Shown here: positions 52,278 through 60,211 of the stretch, in pieces
How the letters are laid out: each line of letters opens with the position of its first letter
How positions within the stretch are numbered: the stretch's first letter is position 1
From: DASVUC01 sp038237225
GTDB taxonomy: Bacteria > Planctomycetota > Phycisphaerae > Tepidisphaerales > Tepidisphaeraceae
Direction of reading: 5' to 3'
NCBI GenBank assembly: GCA_038237225.1
Contig: JBBRYX010000017.1
Location: 1-64,000, forward strand
Length of the DNA stretch: 64,000 nt
Made by a program: the position numbers and the translations under genes
Notes under the pieces: model-generated
Database searches by the model: none
Told to the model about the DNA's origin: nothing
What the model saw: the letters and a program-made list of their open reading frames with translations, nothing else

Positions 52278-53063
52278 ATGCGAATCTATTGCTGTCAACT
52301 TGATATCGCGTGGGAGGACAAGCCCGCGAATCACGCCAGGATTCGCCACATGCTCGACGCAGTGCCGCCCGAGCGCGGAAGCCTCGTGTTGTTGCCCGAA
52401 ATGTTCTCGACGGGCTTCAGCATGAACGTCGATACGGTGGCGGATGATCAGACCCGAGCGGATCAGGCGTTCATCCCCGAGATCGCGAAAGACTATTGCG
52501 TGACCGTGGTCGGCGGACTTGTGACGCGTGATGCCAACGGAAAGGGCTTGAACCAGGCGATGGTGTGCGATGCCAGGGGCATCGAGATTGCGCGGTACAC
52601 CAAACTGCAATGCTTCTCGCCGGGGAAGGAAGCGATTCACTATCGAAGCGGGGAGCGCCTCGTCGCGTTCGACTGGAACGGAATTAAAGTCTGCCCGTTC
52701 ATTTGCTATGACCTGCGCTTCCCGGAGATCTTCCGCATCGGCATGAGGCAAGGCGCCGAGTTGTTCGTCGTGATCGCGAACTGGCCGAGCCTGCGCGAAG
52801 AGCATTGGGTGACACTGCTGAAGGCGCGGGCGATTGAGAACCAGGCATACGTCGCCGCCGTGAACCGCGCCGGTAATGACTCCTGGCTATCGTATCCGGG
52901 GAGGAGCATGATCATCGACCCGAAGGGTCATGTGCTGATCGATGCCGGCGCGGCGGAACGAATCATCAGTGCGGACATTGATCCCGAGTTTGTCCGAAAG
53001 TGGAGAAACGAATTCGCCGTTCTCAGCGATGTTCGGCCTGAGTTTCTCGGACACGACCGATAA
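52278..53063 (+). CDS. Carbon-nitrogen hydrolase, omega-amidase-like
   Basis: 261 residues from ATG 52278, with AGGAG close upstream. The nitrilase-superfamily triad is visible: Glu41 in LLPEMFSTGF, Lys109 in RYTKLQCFSPG, and Cys143 in FICYDLRFPEIF. The substrate-side motifs EMFSTGF and KLQCFS are typical of omega-amidases (YafV/Nit2-like), which hydrolyse alpha-keto acid amides from methionine or glutamine salvage. A cytosolic enzyme without a signal peptide. It begins about 37 bp after the stem-loop that follows the TPM gene, so it probably has its own promoter. Confidence 0.88.
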   Translation: MRIYCCQLDIAWEDKPANHARIRHMLDAVPPERGSLVLLPEMFSTGFSMNVDTVADDQTRADQAFIPEIAKDYCVTVVGGLVTRDANGKGLNQAMVCDARGIEIARYTKLQCFSPGKEAIHYRSGERLVAFDWNGIKVCPFICYDLRFPEIFRIGMRQGAELFVVIANWPSLREEHWVTLLKARAIENQAYVAAVNRAGNDSWLSYPGRSMIIDPKGHVLIDAGAAERIISADIDPEFVRKWRNEFAVLSDVRPEFLGHDR

Positions 53064-53201
53064 CCGCGGCAAAGATTATGGGCTCTCGCGATCGTCGCAA
53101 ATTGACGATTTTGCGCGTGAGTTGAAGTGTGGAGGTTCTGTATAAGCGACTCTCGTTCCGCCTGACGAAACGCCGTACGAGCGGAATAGGATGGAGTTGC
53201 A

Positions 53202-53645
53202 ATGAGGACCAGCCGATGTCTGCTCGGGTCCATGGTCGGGGGGGTCGTGGTGTTGAGCTTTGGGGTAATGCGCAACGTGGCGGCGGTGCGGCCGCAGCTT
53301 GTGAGCGTGAGTGCTTCGGTTGCCCCCGGTGCTGAGCGCGGGCGGGAATTGTACATGCGCGGTTGTGCGGCATGTCATGGCGCTAACGCCCGGGGTCTGC
53401 CGCATCAGGGCGCAGAGCTGACGGTGAGCCGATTCGTGTCGGATTCGACGGATGAGGCGCTCGTTGAGTTTTTGCGCGTGGGGCGGAAGCCGGATGATCC
53501 GAAAAGCGTGATGAAAATGTTCATGCCCGCGAAGGGCGGAAACATAGCGCTTGAGGACGAACATCTGATGCAAATTGCCGCGCATTTGCGCGAGGTGCAG
53601 AAACATGCGGATGAGAAGTCACCGGCGTTGACGATGACAGATTAG
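53202..53645 (+). CDS. Exported monohaem cytochrome c
   Basis: 147 residues, ATG 53202 with GGAG upstream. There is an N-terminal signal or anchor helix (CLLGSMVGGVVVLSFGVM). The haem c site is CAACH (Cys55, Cys58, His59), preceded by RGRELYMRG as in small c-type cytochromes. MKMFMPA at about 105-111 offers the Met sixth ligand. The family carries electrons in the periplasm. The next gene, 29 bp downstream, encodes a soluble sugar-dehydrogenase-like propeller, a likely redox partner (inference from context). Confidence 0.88.
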   Translation: MRTSRCLLGSMVGGVVVLSFGVMRNVAAVRPQLVSVSASVAPGAERGRELYMRGCAACHGANARGLPHQGAELTVSRFVSDSTDEALVEFLRVGRKPDDPKSVMKMFMPAKGGNIALEDEHLMQIAAHLREVQKHADEKSPALTMTD

Positions 53646-53674
53646 TCGGCGGGGCTTTTCGACCCGGAGCTTTC

Positions 53675-55390
53675 ATGAAAACCCGAGGGATCTGGATCAT
53701 TGGGTTGCTCGTTCTGACGATAAGCGCGATGGGGTTCGTCGCGAAGGGCAGCGGGATCAAGACGCGCGCGCTCTGTGGCGTGGTGCCGGGTTATTGGGAG
53801 AAGCTGAGCGGACCAGAGGCGGTTTCGTCGACGCCGTGCGATGGAGAAACGAAAGTCGCCGTCGATGCGCGGCTGGTGGTCAACTTCAAAAGTCCGAATG
53901 GTCCGCTGGATGCGGGGACGATTAAGCCGGCGAACATCGTGCTGGTGCGAACGAGAGATCAACAGACGGTGGAGATGCAGGCGGAGATCGGAAACTCGGG
54001 GACAACTCTAGTTGTGAAGCCCCTGGCGCCGCTTGCGGGGAAGACGCAGTACACGCTGGTGCTGACGGCGGGGATCACCGATCAGTTTGGGAAGGCGCTG
54101 CGGCAATGTGAAATTTCGTTCACGACGGCCGGGCAGGCGGATCCTTCACTTCGCTTCGCGAAGATCGCGCTGCCGACGGCGGAAAAGGTGGGGTTCACGT
54201 GCTGTGTGATGAGTCCCTTGCCTGGCGATCGCACGCTCTATGCGGCCTCGGATGATGGGAGGATCTTCAAATTCCCCGTTCTGGCGGATGGGACGCTGGG
54301 AGCTGCGAAGGTGATTGACGCGCTGGTGAAACATGAGGGCGCGTCGCGGGTTCTGACAGGGTTTTGTTTTGATCCGGCTTCCACTGTGGATCATCCAATC
54401 TTGTGGGCGTCGCATGGATGGGGAGGCTTTCAGGATGTGCCGGATTTCTCCGGGAAGATTTCGCGAATAAGCGGGCGGGATCTGGAAAACGTGCAGGATG
54501 TAGTGATTCATCTGCCGCGGTCGGTGAAGGATCACATGAACAATCAGCCGGCAATCGGGCCGGATGGGTCCCTGTATTGGTGTCAGCCGAGCAACAGCGC
54601 GTATGGCGATGCGGACGCGATCTGGGGAATGCGCGAGGAGCACCTGCTGACTGCGACGGTGTTGCGCCTGGATCTGAAAAAGTGGATGCCGGGAAACGTG
54701 ATCGATGCGAAGACGACGGATGCGGGAGGTTCGTACGATCCGTATGCACCAGGGGCGCCGCTGACGATCTACGCGTACGGCGTGCGGCTCGGCTACGACC
54801 TGGTCTGGCACTCGAACGGGCAGTTGTACGTGCCGGTGAACGGATCATCGGCTGACGGCAATTCACCAGGACGTGCGGGAGTGCCGGCACTGAAGGATAT
54901 CCCGCTGGATGAGAATGACTGGCTCTTTCGGATCACGCCGGGGAAGTATTATGGACATCCGAACCCAGCCTATAAGAAGTTTGTAGTAAATGGCGGGAAT
55001 CCGACGGAAGGGTATGACTATGCGGAGATGCCTTTGTATCCGGTGGGAACGAAGCCTGATGTGGATTGGGAGCGACCGGGGTACGTCTTCGGGCGGCATG
55101 TGTCCGCTAACGGCGCCATTGAATACAAGGACGTGGCCTTCGGCGGGAAGCTCGACAAGACGATGATGGTGTGCCGGTACAATTTCGGCAGCGACATCAT
55201 CGTGCTGCACCTGGACACGGAGGGGAACGTGAATGCGGATGATTGCACGATTCCGGGCTTGGGTGGCTTACGAAATCCACTGGATCTGACGGAAGACATG
55301 CAAACCGGAAATTTGTATGTGAGCGAATATGGATCGCGCTGCCTGACGTTGTTGCGGGCGAATCCAAGGGATAAGCAGCCTTCTCATTAA
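53675..55390 (+). CDS. Ig-like plus sugar-dehydrogenase-like propeller protein
   Basis: 571 residues. A signal peptide (WIIGLLVLTISAMGFVAKG) precedes a bacterial Ig-like domain of the SbsA/Big_5 type (about 45-150; TKVAVDARLVVNFKSPNG, LAGKTQYTLVLTAGITDQFGKAL). A beta-propeller of about 400 residues follows, with features of glucose/sorbosone dehydrogenase-like proteins (RVLTGFCFDP, ILWASHG, NNQPAIGPDGSLYWCQ, IYAYGVRLGYDLVWHSNGQLYV, NLYVSEYGSRCLTLL). PQQ binding is possible but not provable here. It probably forms an operon with the cytochrome c gene 29 bp upstream. It converges on a CxxCH protein gene. Confidence 0.82.
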   Translation: MKTRGIWIIGLLVLTISAMGFVAKGSGIKTRALCGVVPGYWEKLSGPEAVSSTPCDGETKVAVDARLVVNFKSPNGPLDAGTIKPANIVLVRTRDQQTVEMQAEIGNSGTTLVVKPLAPLAGKTQYTLVLTAGITDQFGKALRQCEISFTTAGQADPSLRFAKIALPTAEKVGFTCCVMSPLPGDRTLYAASDDGRIFKFPVLADGTLGAAKVIDALVKHEGASRVLTGFCFDPASTVDHPILWASHGWGGFQDVPDFSGKISRISGRDLENVQDVVIHLPRSVKDHMNNQPAIGPDGSLYWCQPSNSAYGDADAIWGMREEHLLTATVLRLDLKKWMPGNVIDAKTTDAGGSYDPYAPGAPLTIYAYGVRLGYDLVWHSNGQLYVPVNGSSADGNSPGRAGVPALKDIPLDENDWLFRITPGKYYGHPNPAYKKFVVNGGNPTEGYDYAEMPLYPVGTKPDVDWERPGYVFGRHVSANGAIEYKDVAFGGKLDKTMMVCRYNFGSDIIVLHLDTEGNVNADDCTIPGLGGLRNPLDLTEDMQTGNLYVSEYGSRCLTLLRANPRDKQPSH

Positions 55391-55421
55391 CAATTGTTGA
55401 AGCGTCTTCGCGATGTGCGTC

Positions 55422-58400
55422 CTACGGGGAGCGCTTTTGAGGCGGGGCGGGGGAGGTCGCGACGTACTCGAGCAGATCCGCGAACTGCTGGGCGGTGAGA
55501 TCTTGTTCCAGTCCTTCCGGCATGAGCGATTTGCCCTGGCTGGTCATGCGCTTGATTTGATTTCTGGGGAGCGTTAACTCTTTGCCGTAGGCTTGGCGAA
55601 TCGTGATCGAGGCAGTGGTGTCGCTGGTGAGGATGCCCAGCAGATTCTGCCCGTCGGTCGTGTCGACCGAGTAGGCGATGCACGTGGGCGCCACTTCGCC
55701 GTTGGGGTCGAGGATCGAGGTGAGGAGCTTTTCCTTGCCGGCGTTTTTGACGGTGACGAGATCGGGGCCGACGAGCGAACCTTCGGAGCCGGCACGGTGA
55801 CAGGAGATGCAGCGCTGCTGGTAGAGCGAATGACCCTTGGCAGCGTCGCCATCGAGATTGAGGGAGGGGCGGAAGGATTCGACGACGGTGGCGCGTTTGG
55901 CGGGGGCGGAAAGCGTCCGGGCGGCAAGATCGTGGACCTGTTCGTCCTTGTTCGCGAGAAGCTGGTTGATCTGCGAAGCATCAAGATCGGATTGCTTGAT
56001 CGATTTGTTCTTGATGGCCAGCAGAAGTGATCTCGCGCGGTCAGGCTGGCGGAGAAGCAGGGACGCCGCTTCCGATCGGACGCGCGGCGAGAGCTTGTTC
56101 CAGCGGCGAAGAATCTCGTTCGCGAATTGTGGACCGGGGAAGTGTTCGAGCGCGGTCAGTGCCGCGAGTTGGGTGGATTGATCCCCCGCGGTGTCGAGTG
56201 CCCCGAACAGCGCCGGGGCGGCGTGGTCGTAGTCGTCATGGGCGAGAAATGCGATTGCGGGCTTGCGCCCGGTGGCGGCAGCGGGATCGCGGGTGATGTC
56301 CACCGCCTTCTCGAAAAGCGGAGCAAGGAGCCGGCGGGATGGGGGGACGACACGCGCGCGGCTGGCACCTTCACAGAGGCCGGTGGCGATGGAGAAGGCG
56401 AGGGCGGGGTCTTCGGTTGCGGACTTGGCGGCGAAACTCACGATTCGTTCAACGTCATGGGTTTGGTTGGAGCCTCCGACGGTGAGCGCGAGGTCGGCGA
56501 GGAAGGAGCGGCCGGCATCTGATCGCGCCAGCGAAGCATCATGCGAAAGATCGAGCAGGACATCCGCAGCGCCTTGCGCGAGGGACGTCAGGATGGCAGC
56601 GCGCATCCAACTGCTCCGCAGATCCTGGCGTGCGATGACGGCAAGCGCGGCGGCGCGATCGGGGTGATCGATTTCGCCAAGCGTGAACGCGACTTGCTGA
56701 CGGACGAGGATGGACCGGTCAGCGGCGAGCGACTTCACATGGGTCCATAACGCGTCGGAAATCTTTCGGTCATGGATGAACTGCTCGCTGAGGGCGATGG
56801 CGTGGGCGCGGACGTTTTCATCGGCACTGTCAAAGGCGAGAACACAATCGGCCTCAGTAAGGGCGGTAAAACCGTCGATCGCGTGGAGCGCGTGGAGTTT
56901 GCCGAGAGCGCTCGGGCTGCTCTTGAGCATTTCGCGAAGGGGAGAGACGGCAGACTGGTGCTGGCGCTCAAAGATCAACCGAGCAGCCGTTTCACGGTGC
57001 CAGCCGTTGGGGTGGGCGAGGGTTTGCACGAGCTGCTCGGTTGTTGCGGAGCGAAGCCGCGCGGGACTCGGCTGAGTGAAACCATCAGGCACGAGGCGAT
57101 AGATTCGGCCGCGATCGTTGCCGGAGTTGAGGTCGAGGTACTGCTTGATCGACTGCGGGATGGACCAAGGATGCTCGATGGTTTCGCGGTACATGTCGGC
57201 GATGTACAGGCACCCATCGGGCGCGTTGGCGAAATCGACGGGGCGAAACCAGGTGTCGGTGGAGGCGCAGAATTCGATGGTTTGTTCTTCGGGGGGGCGG
57301 AAGGCGAGGGGTACGAGCGGATCGGACGGGTGCGCGGACAGGTGCCCCTGCGGGGCGACGGCTACACGCGGGCGAGATGAAGGAGAGGATGAGGAGCGCG
57401 AGATGCGTTTGTGGTGGACCAGGTTACCGCCGGCGTCTCCGATGAAGGCATCGCCGACGTACTCGGGGGCGTAGGCGTTGCCCTTGTAGAGGGTGATGCC
57501 GGTCGCGCCGGTGAAGTAGCCGGCGGAGCGTCCCCCGCCTTCGACGGGACCTGGCGCCAGACCTGCGATTCGCCAGCGGGTGCGGATGACGCGCCAGGGT
57601 TCTTCGGGAGAGATGCGAAAGACTTCGGCGGCGGGCCCGTCAACGGCGATGGAGATGCGCGGATCGGGCGGTGTGCAGGCGGCGTTGCGCCCGGCGTAGC
57701 GGCCGTCGTATATGAACACTTCGCAGTGGCTGGAATTGGTGCAGGTAAACAGTTCGCCGGTCGGTGAAAAACTTAAACCGTATTGACCTCCTCCATGTTC
57801 CGTCGACATCAACCACTCGCGCGGATTGATGACGAAACCTTTGTTGCGCACATCCAGCGGTTCCCGCGGCGGAGCCGCTGGGCTCTCGCTCGATGAGAGG
57901 CGTTCGATGAGTCCTCCGTCGTGTCCACTGCAACCATGGATTCTGTTATCGAGTCCCCAGATGAAGTTGTTGAAGAGACCTTGAACGTTGAGCTTTTGCT
58001 GGGTGACGCCGAAACCCGTGAAGACTCTTTTGATGTCGTCGGCTTTCCCATCATTGTCAGTATCTCTTGCGTAAAGGATGTCGGGGGTAGCGCCCACCAG
58101 GAGGCCGCCGTTGTAGTAGAAGAGCGCCGTGGGCCAGGGAAGGTTCTCGAGGAAAATGGTGGACTTATCGAAGACGCCATCGTTGTTGATGTCTTCGAGC
58201 ATTCGGATGCGTCCAAGCTTCTCCGCGCGACGCTCGGAGTAATCTCGCATTTCGACGACGAATAGCCGCCCATTCTCGTCGAAGCACATTGCAATGGGAT
58301 CGACAACCAGCGGCTCGGCCGCGACCAGCTCGATATGGAAGCCGGGTCGGACCCGAAATGTCCTCGCCGCGTCGGCCGGCTCTGTCGGTTTGATACGCGG

Positions 58401-58499
58401 CAGCTCTTCGGCTTTGACGGAAGGCGCGGAGGCGGGGCCAGCGGCGAGCGTAGTTCCTGTCAAACAGGCGCCAAGAATAAGCAGGAGACGGATCTTCAT
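55422..58499 (-). CDS. PVC-type CxxCH propeller-HEAT-cytochrome c protein
   Basis: 1025 residues from ATG 58497-58499. There is a signal peptide (MKIRLLLILGACLTGTTLA). A membrane-bound-dehydrogenase type propeller (about 45-480; FHIELVAAEPLVVDPIAMCFDENGRLFVVEMRDYSE, FRPVDFANAPDGCLYIADMYRETIEHP) is followed by HEAT-like helical repeats (about 500-850) and a C-terminal cytochrome c domain with CISCH (LYQQRCISCHRAGSEGSLVGPDL). This layout is characteristic of Planctomycetes/Verrucomicrobia; substrates are mostly unknown. Two low-complexity insertions interrupt the propeller: SSSESPAAPPREPL (repeat at 57861-57897) and SSSSPSSRPRVAVAPQGHLS (about 57310-57400). Confidence 0.9.
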   Translation of the reverse strand: MKIRLLLILGACLTGTTLAAGPASAPSVKAEELPRIKPTEPADAARTFRVRPGFHIELVAAEPLVVDPIAMCFDENGRLFVVEMRDYSERRAEKLGRIRMLEDINNDGVFDKSTIFLENLPWPTALFYYNGGLLVGATPDILYARDTDNDGKADDIKRVFTGFGVTQQKLNVQGLFNNFIWGLDNRIHGCSGHDGGLIERLSSSESPAAPPREPLDVRNKGFVINPREWLMSTEHGGGQYGLSFSPTGELFTCTNSSHCEVFIYDGRYAGRNAACTPPDPRISIAVDGPAAEVFRISPEEPWRVIRTRWRIAGLAPGPVEGGGRSAGYFTGATGITLYKGNAYAPEYVGDAFIGDAGGNLVHHKRISRSSSSPSSRPRVAVAPQGHLSAHPSDPLVPLAFRPPEEQTIEFCASTDTWFRPVDFANAPDGCLYIADMYRETIEHPWSIPQSIKQYLDLNSGNDRGRIYRLVPDGFTQPSPARLRSATTEQLVQTLAHPNGWHRETAARLIFERQHQSAVSPLREMLKSSPSALGKLHALHAIDGFTALTEADCVLAFDSADENVRAHAIALSEQFIHDRKISDALWTHVKSLAADRSILVRQQVAFTLGEIDHPDRAAALAVIARQDLRSSWMRAAILTSLAQGAADVLLDLSHDASLARSDAGRSFLADLALTVGGSNQTHDVERIVSFAAKSATEDPALAFSIATGLCEGASRARVVPPSRRLLAPLFEKAVDITRDPAAATGRKPAIAFLAHDDYDHAAPALFGALDTAGDQSTQLAALTALEHFPGPQFANEILRRWNKLSPRVRSEAASLLLRQPDRARSLLLAIKNKSIKQSDLDASQINQLLANKDEQVHDLAARTLSAPAKRATVVESFRPSLNLDGDAAKGHSLYQQRCISCHRAGSEGSLVGPDLVTVKNAGKEKLLTSILDPNGEVAPTCIAYSVDTTDGQNLLGILTSDTTASITIRQAYGKELTLPRNQIKRMTSQGKSLMPEGLEQDLTAQQFADLLEYVATSPAPPQKRSP
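57861..57897. repeat. Repeat insertion in frame in the CxxCH protein gene
   Basis: Minus-strand TCGAGCGAGAGCCCAGCGGC then TCCGCCGCGGG matches the intergenic copy at 52151-52190. It encodes SSSESPAAPPREP within the propeller and keeps the frame. Confidence 0.7.
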
Positions 58500-58535
58500 G
58501 TGCGATAATACCAATTGCGTAACCCGCGCGTGCTA

Positions 58536-58554
58536 TATACCATCAGGTGGTATA
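58536..58554 (+). promoter_or_regulatory. higBA operator/promoter palindrome
   Basis: TATACCATCAGGTGGTATA has perfect 7-bp arms (TATACCA/TGGTATA). Its right arm runs into TATAAT (58551-58556), a perfect -10 box, only 8 bp before the higB ATG. Repressor binding here would block the promoter, as expected for toxin-antitoxin autoregulation. Confidence 0.75.
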
Positions 58555-58564
58555 ATGGGTGCGG

Positions 58565-58861
58565 ATGGCCATACAAAGCTTTAGAGACCGCGCGACCGAA
58601 GATATCAATTACGCTCGGCGCAGCAAACGGTCGATGCGACGGTTGCCGTTTTCGTTGGAAGATCAGGCGCGAACGAAGCTAGCTCGTTTGCATGCGGCGG
58701 ATTCGCTGCATGACTTGGTGACGCTTCAAGGTAATCGGCTGGAGAAGCTGCTTGGCGATCGAGCAGGACAATTCAGCATCCGGATTAACGATCAATATCG
58801 GATTTGCTTTCGATGGAACGCTGACGGCGCGCAGGACGTGGAGATCGTGGATTATCATTGA
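58565..58861 (+). CDS. higB: HigB/RelE-family toxin
   Basis: 98 residues from ATG 58565 (MAIQSFRDRATEDI). The HigB-type pattern is clear: an N-terminal SFRDRATE, RLPFSLEDQARTKLARLHAA, DLVTLQGNRLEKLLGDRAGQFSIRIND, then QYRICFRW and the final DVEIVDYH. The family cleaves mRNA on the ribosome; the basic residues and the terminal His-bearing strand are present. The order toxin-then-antitoxin, with a 14-bp gap, is that of HigBA systems. The upstream palindrome at 58536-58554 supports self-repression. Confidence 0.92.
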   Translation: MAIQSFRDRATEDINYARRSKRSMRRLPFSLEDQARTKLARLHAADSLHDLVTLQGNRLEKLLGDRAGQFSIRINDQYRICFRWNADGAQDVEIVDYH

Positions 58862-58875
58862 AGCGTGGAGTGGTT

Positions 58876-59157
58876 ATGAGACATATGATTTCAGTGCATC
58901 CCGGAAAAGTATTGCTTGATGAGTTGGCAGAGCGGGGGATCACGCAGACCGCGCTCGCTTCGAACATCGAAGTACTGAGCAAGACCATCAATGAGATCTG
59001 CCGGGGAAAAAGAGGGATCAGTGCGGAGATGGCGGTGAAGTTGTCGATCGCGCTGGGCGCCAGCCCGCAATTCTGGATGAACCTTCAGATGAACTGGGAG
59101 TTAAGCCAGGTGAAGCAGACTACATTGAAAAAGAAGATCAAACCGATGGCCGCTTGA
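58876..59157 (+). CDS. higA: HigA-family antitoxin, HTH XRE type
   Basis: 93 residues from ATG 58876, with GGAG 6 bases upstream. The HigA signature HPGKVLLDELAERGITQTALA is followed by the helix-turn-helix (ASNIEVLSKTINEICRGKRGISAEMAVKLSIALG) and the typical SPQFWMNLQMNWEL. It binds the toxin and represses the operon. A slightly longer Lys-rich tail follows (KKKIKPMAA). The amidohydrolase gene starts 11 bp downstream, so it may be carried on the same transcript. Confidence 0.93.
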   Translation: MRHMISVHPGKVLLDELAERGITQTALASNIEVLSKTINEICRGKRGISAEMAVKLSIALGASPQFWMNLQMNWELSQVKQTTLKKKIKPMAA

Positions 59158-59168
59158 ACGGGATTTAT

Positions 59169-60158
59169 ATGCAACAAGTAACTCGGAGGGATTTCTTAGC
59201 GGCGACGGCAGCTGCGGGTGTCGCGGCATGCGGCGTTGCTTCTGGCGCAGATCAGCCCGCGACGACCCAAGCCGCGACTCGCCCGTGGGCGGGGCCAATC
59301 ATCGACATTCACCAGCACACGACTTATCACGGGCGGTCCGATGCCGCGATGATTCATCATCAGAAGCGAATGGGGGTGACCCAGACGATTCTGTTACCGG
59401 CCGGAAGTTCCATCGACTCGCCGTCGACGTTGAAAGGAAGGGCGAATGGTTTGTATGCCGGGGCGGGGACGATCGAGACCGTGATGCCGGTGGTGAAGGA
59501 GCATCCGGGGGAATATTTTTTCATGGCGAACGAGGTGCCGGATCTGCCGGACGCGCGCAAAACGATCGAAGCGTGGCTGAAGCAAGGCGCGAAGGGGATT
59601 GGGGAGCAGAAGTTCAACCTGCCGGTGGATTCGAAAGAGATGGAGGGGCTGTATGAGTTGGCGCAGGAGTACAGGGTGCCGATCCTCATGCACTTTCAGT
59701 TTGAGACGTTCAACACCGGCTACGAGCGGTTTGGGGATGTGCTGAAGAAGTGGCCGAGGGTGACTTTCATCGGGCACGCGCAAACATTCTGGGGGAATAT
59801 CGATCGCGAGTACAAGGTTCAGACGAATTTGTATCCAAAAGGCAAGGTGACTGCGGGCGGGCTGACGGATCGGTATCTAAGCGACTATCCGAATTTTTAC
59901 GCGGACATGTCGGCGGGCTCGGGGCTCAATGCGCTGATTCGGGACGAAGAGCACGCGCGAGGTTTCATCGAACGTCATCAGGAGCAGATGATGTACGGAA
60001 GCGACTGTGCGGATTCGGCGGGGTTCGCGCCGACATGCACGGGGGCGGGCATGATTTCGGCGATTGTGAGGTTGTCGGGGAGCGAGAAGGTGGCGAGGAA
60101 GTTGTTGTACGGGAATGCGAAGAGTTTGTTCAAGCTACCGGATCTTGAGCAGTCTTGA
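59169..60158 (+). CDS. Exported amidohydrolase-family (metal-dependent) hydrolase
   Basis: 329 residues from ATG 59169 (MQQVTRRDF). The N-terminus is Tat-like (TRRDFLAATAAAGVAACG), with a possible lipobox Cys. The mature part is an Amidohydro_2 barrel: IIDIHQHTTYHG (first two His ligands), IGEQKFNLPVD, VPILMHFQFE, FIGHAQTFWG and the late MMYGSDCADS (Asp ligand). Relatives include decarboxylases and lactonases; the substrate is unknown. Its position directly after higA is unusual. It converges on the second CxxCH gene. Confidence 0.85.
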   Translation: MQQVTRRDFLAATAAAGVAACGVASGADQPATTQAATRPWAGPIIDIHQHTTYHGRSDAAMIHHQKRMGVTQTILLPAGSSIDSPSTLKGRANGLYAGAGTIETVMPVVKEHPGEYFFMANEVPDLPDARKTIEAWLKQGAKGIGEQKFNLPVDSKEMEGLYELAQEYRVPILMHFQFETFNTGYERFGDVLKKWPRVTFIGHAQTFWGNIDREYKVQTNLYPKGKVTAGGLTDRYLSDYPNFYADMSAGSGLNALIRDEEHARGFIERHQEQMMYGSDCADSAGFAPTCTGAGMISAIVRLSGSEKVARKLLYGNAKSLFKLPDLEQS

Positions 60159-60211
60159 GGGTTGCCTTATCGCAATCGCGCGCACGAGCAGGATGCCCGT
60201 GACACGGGGAG

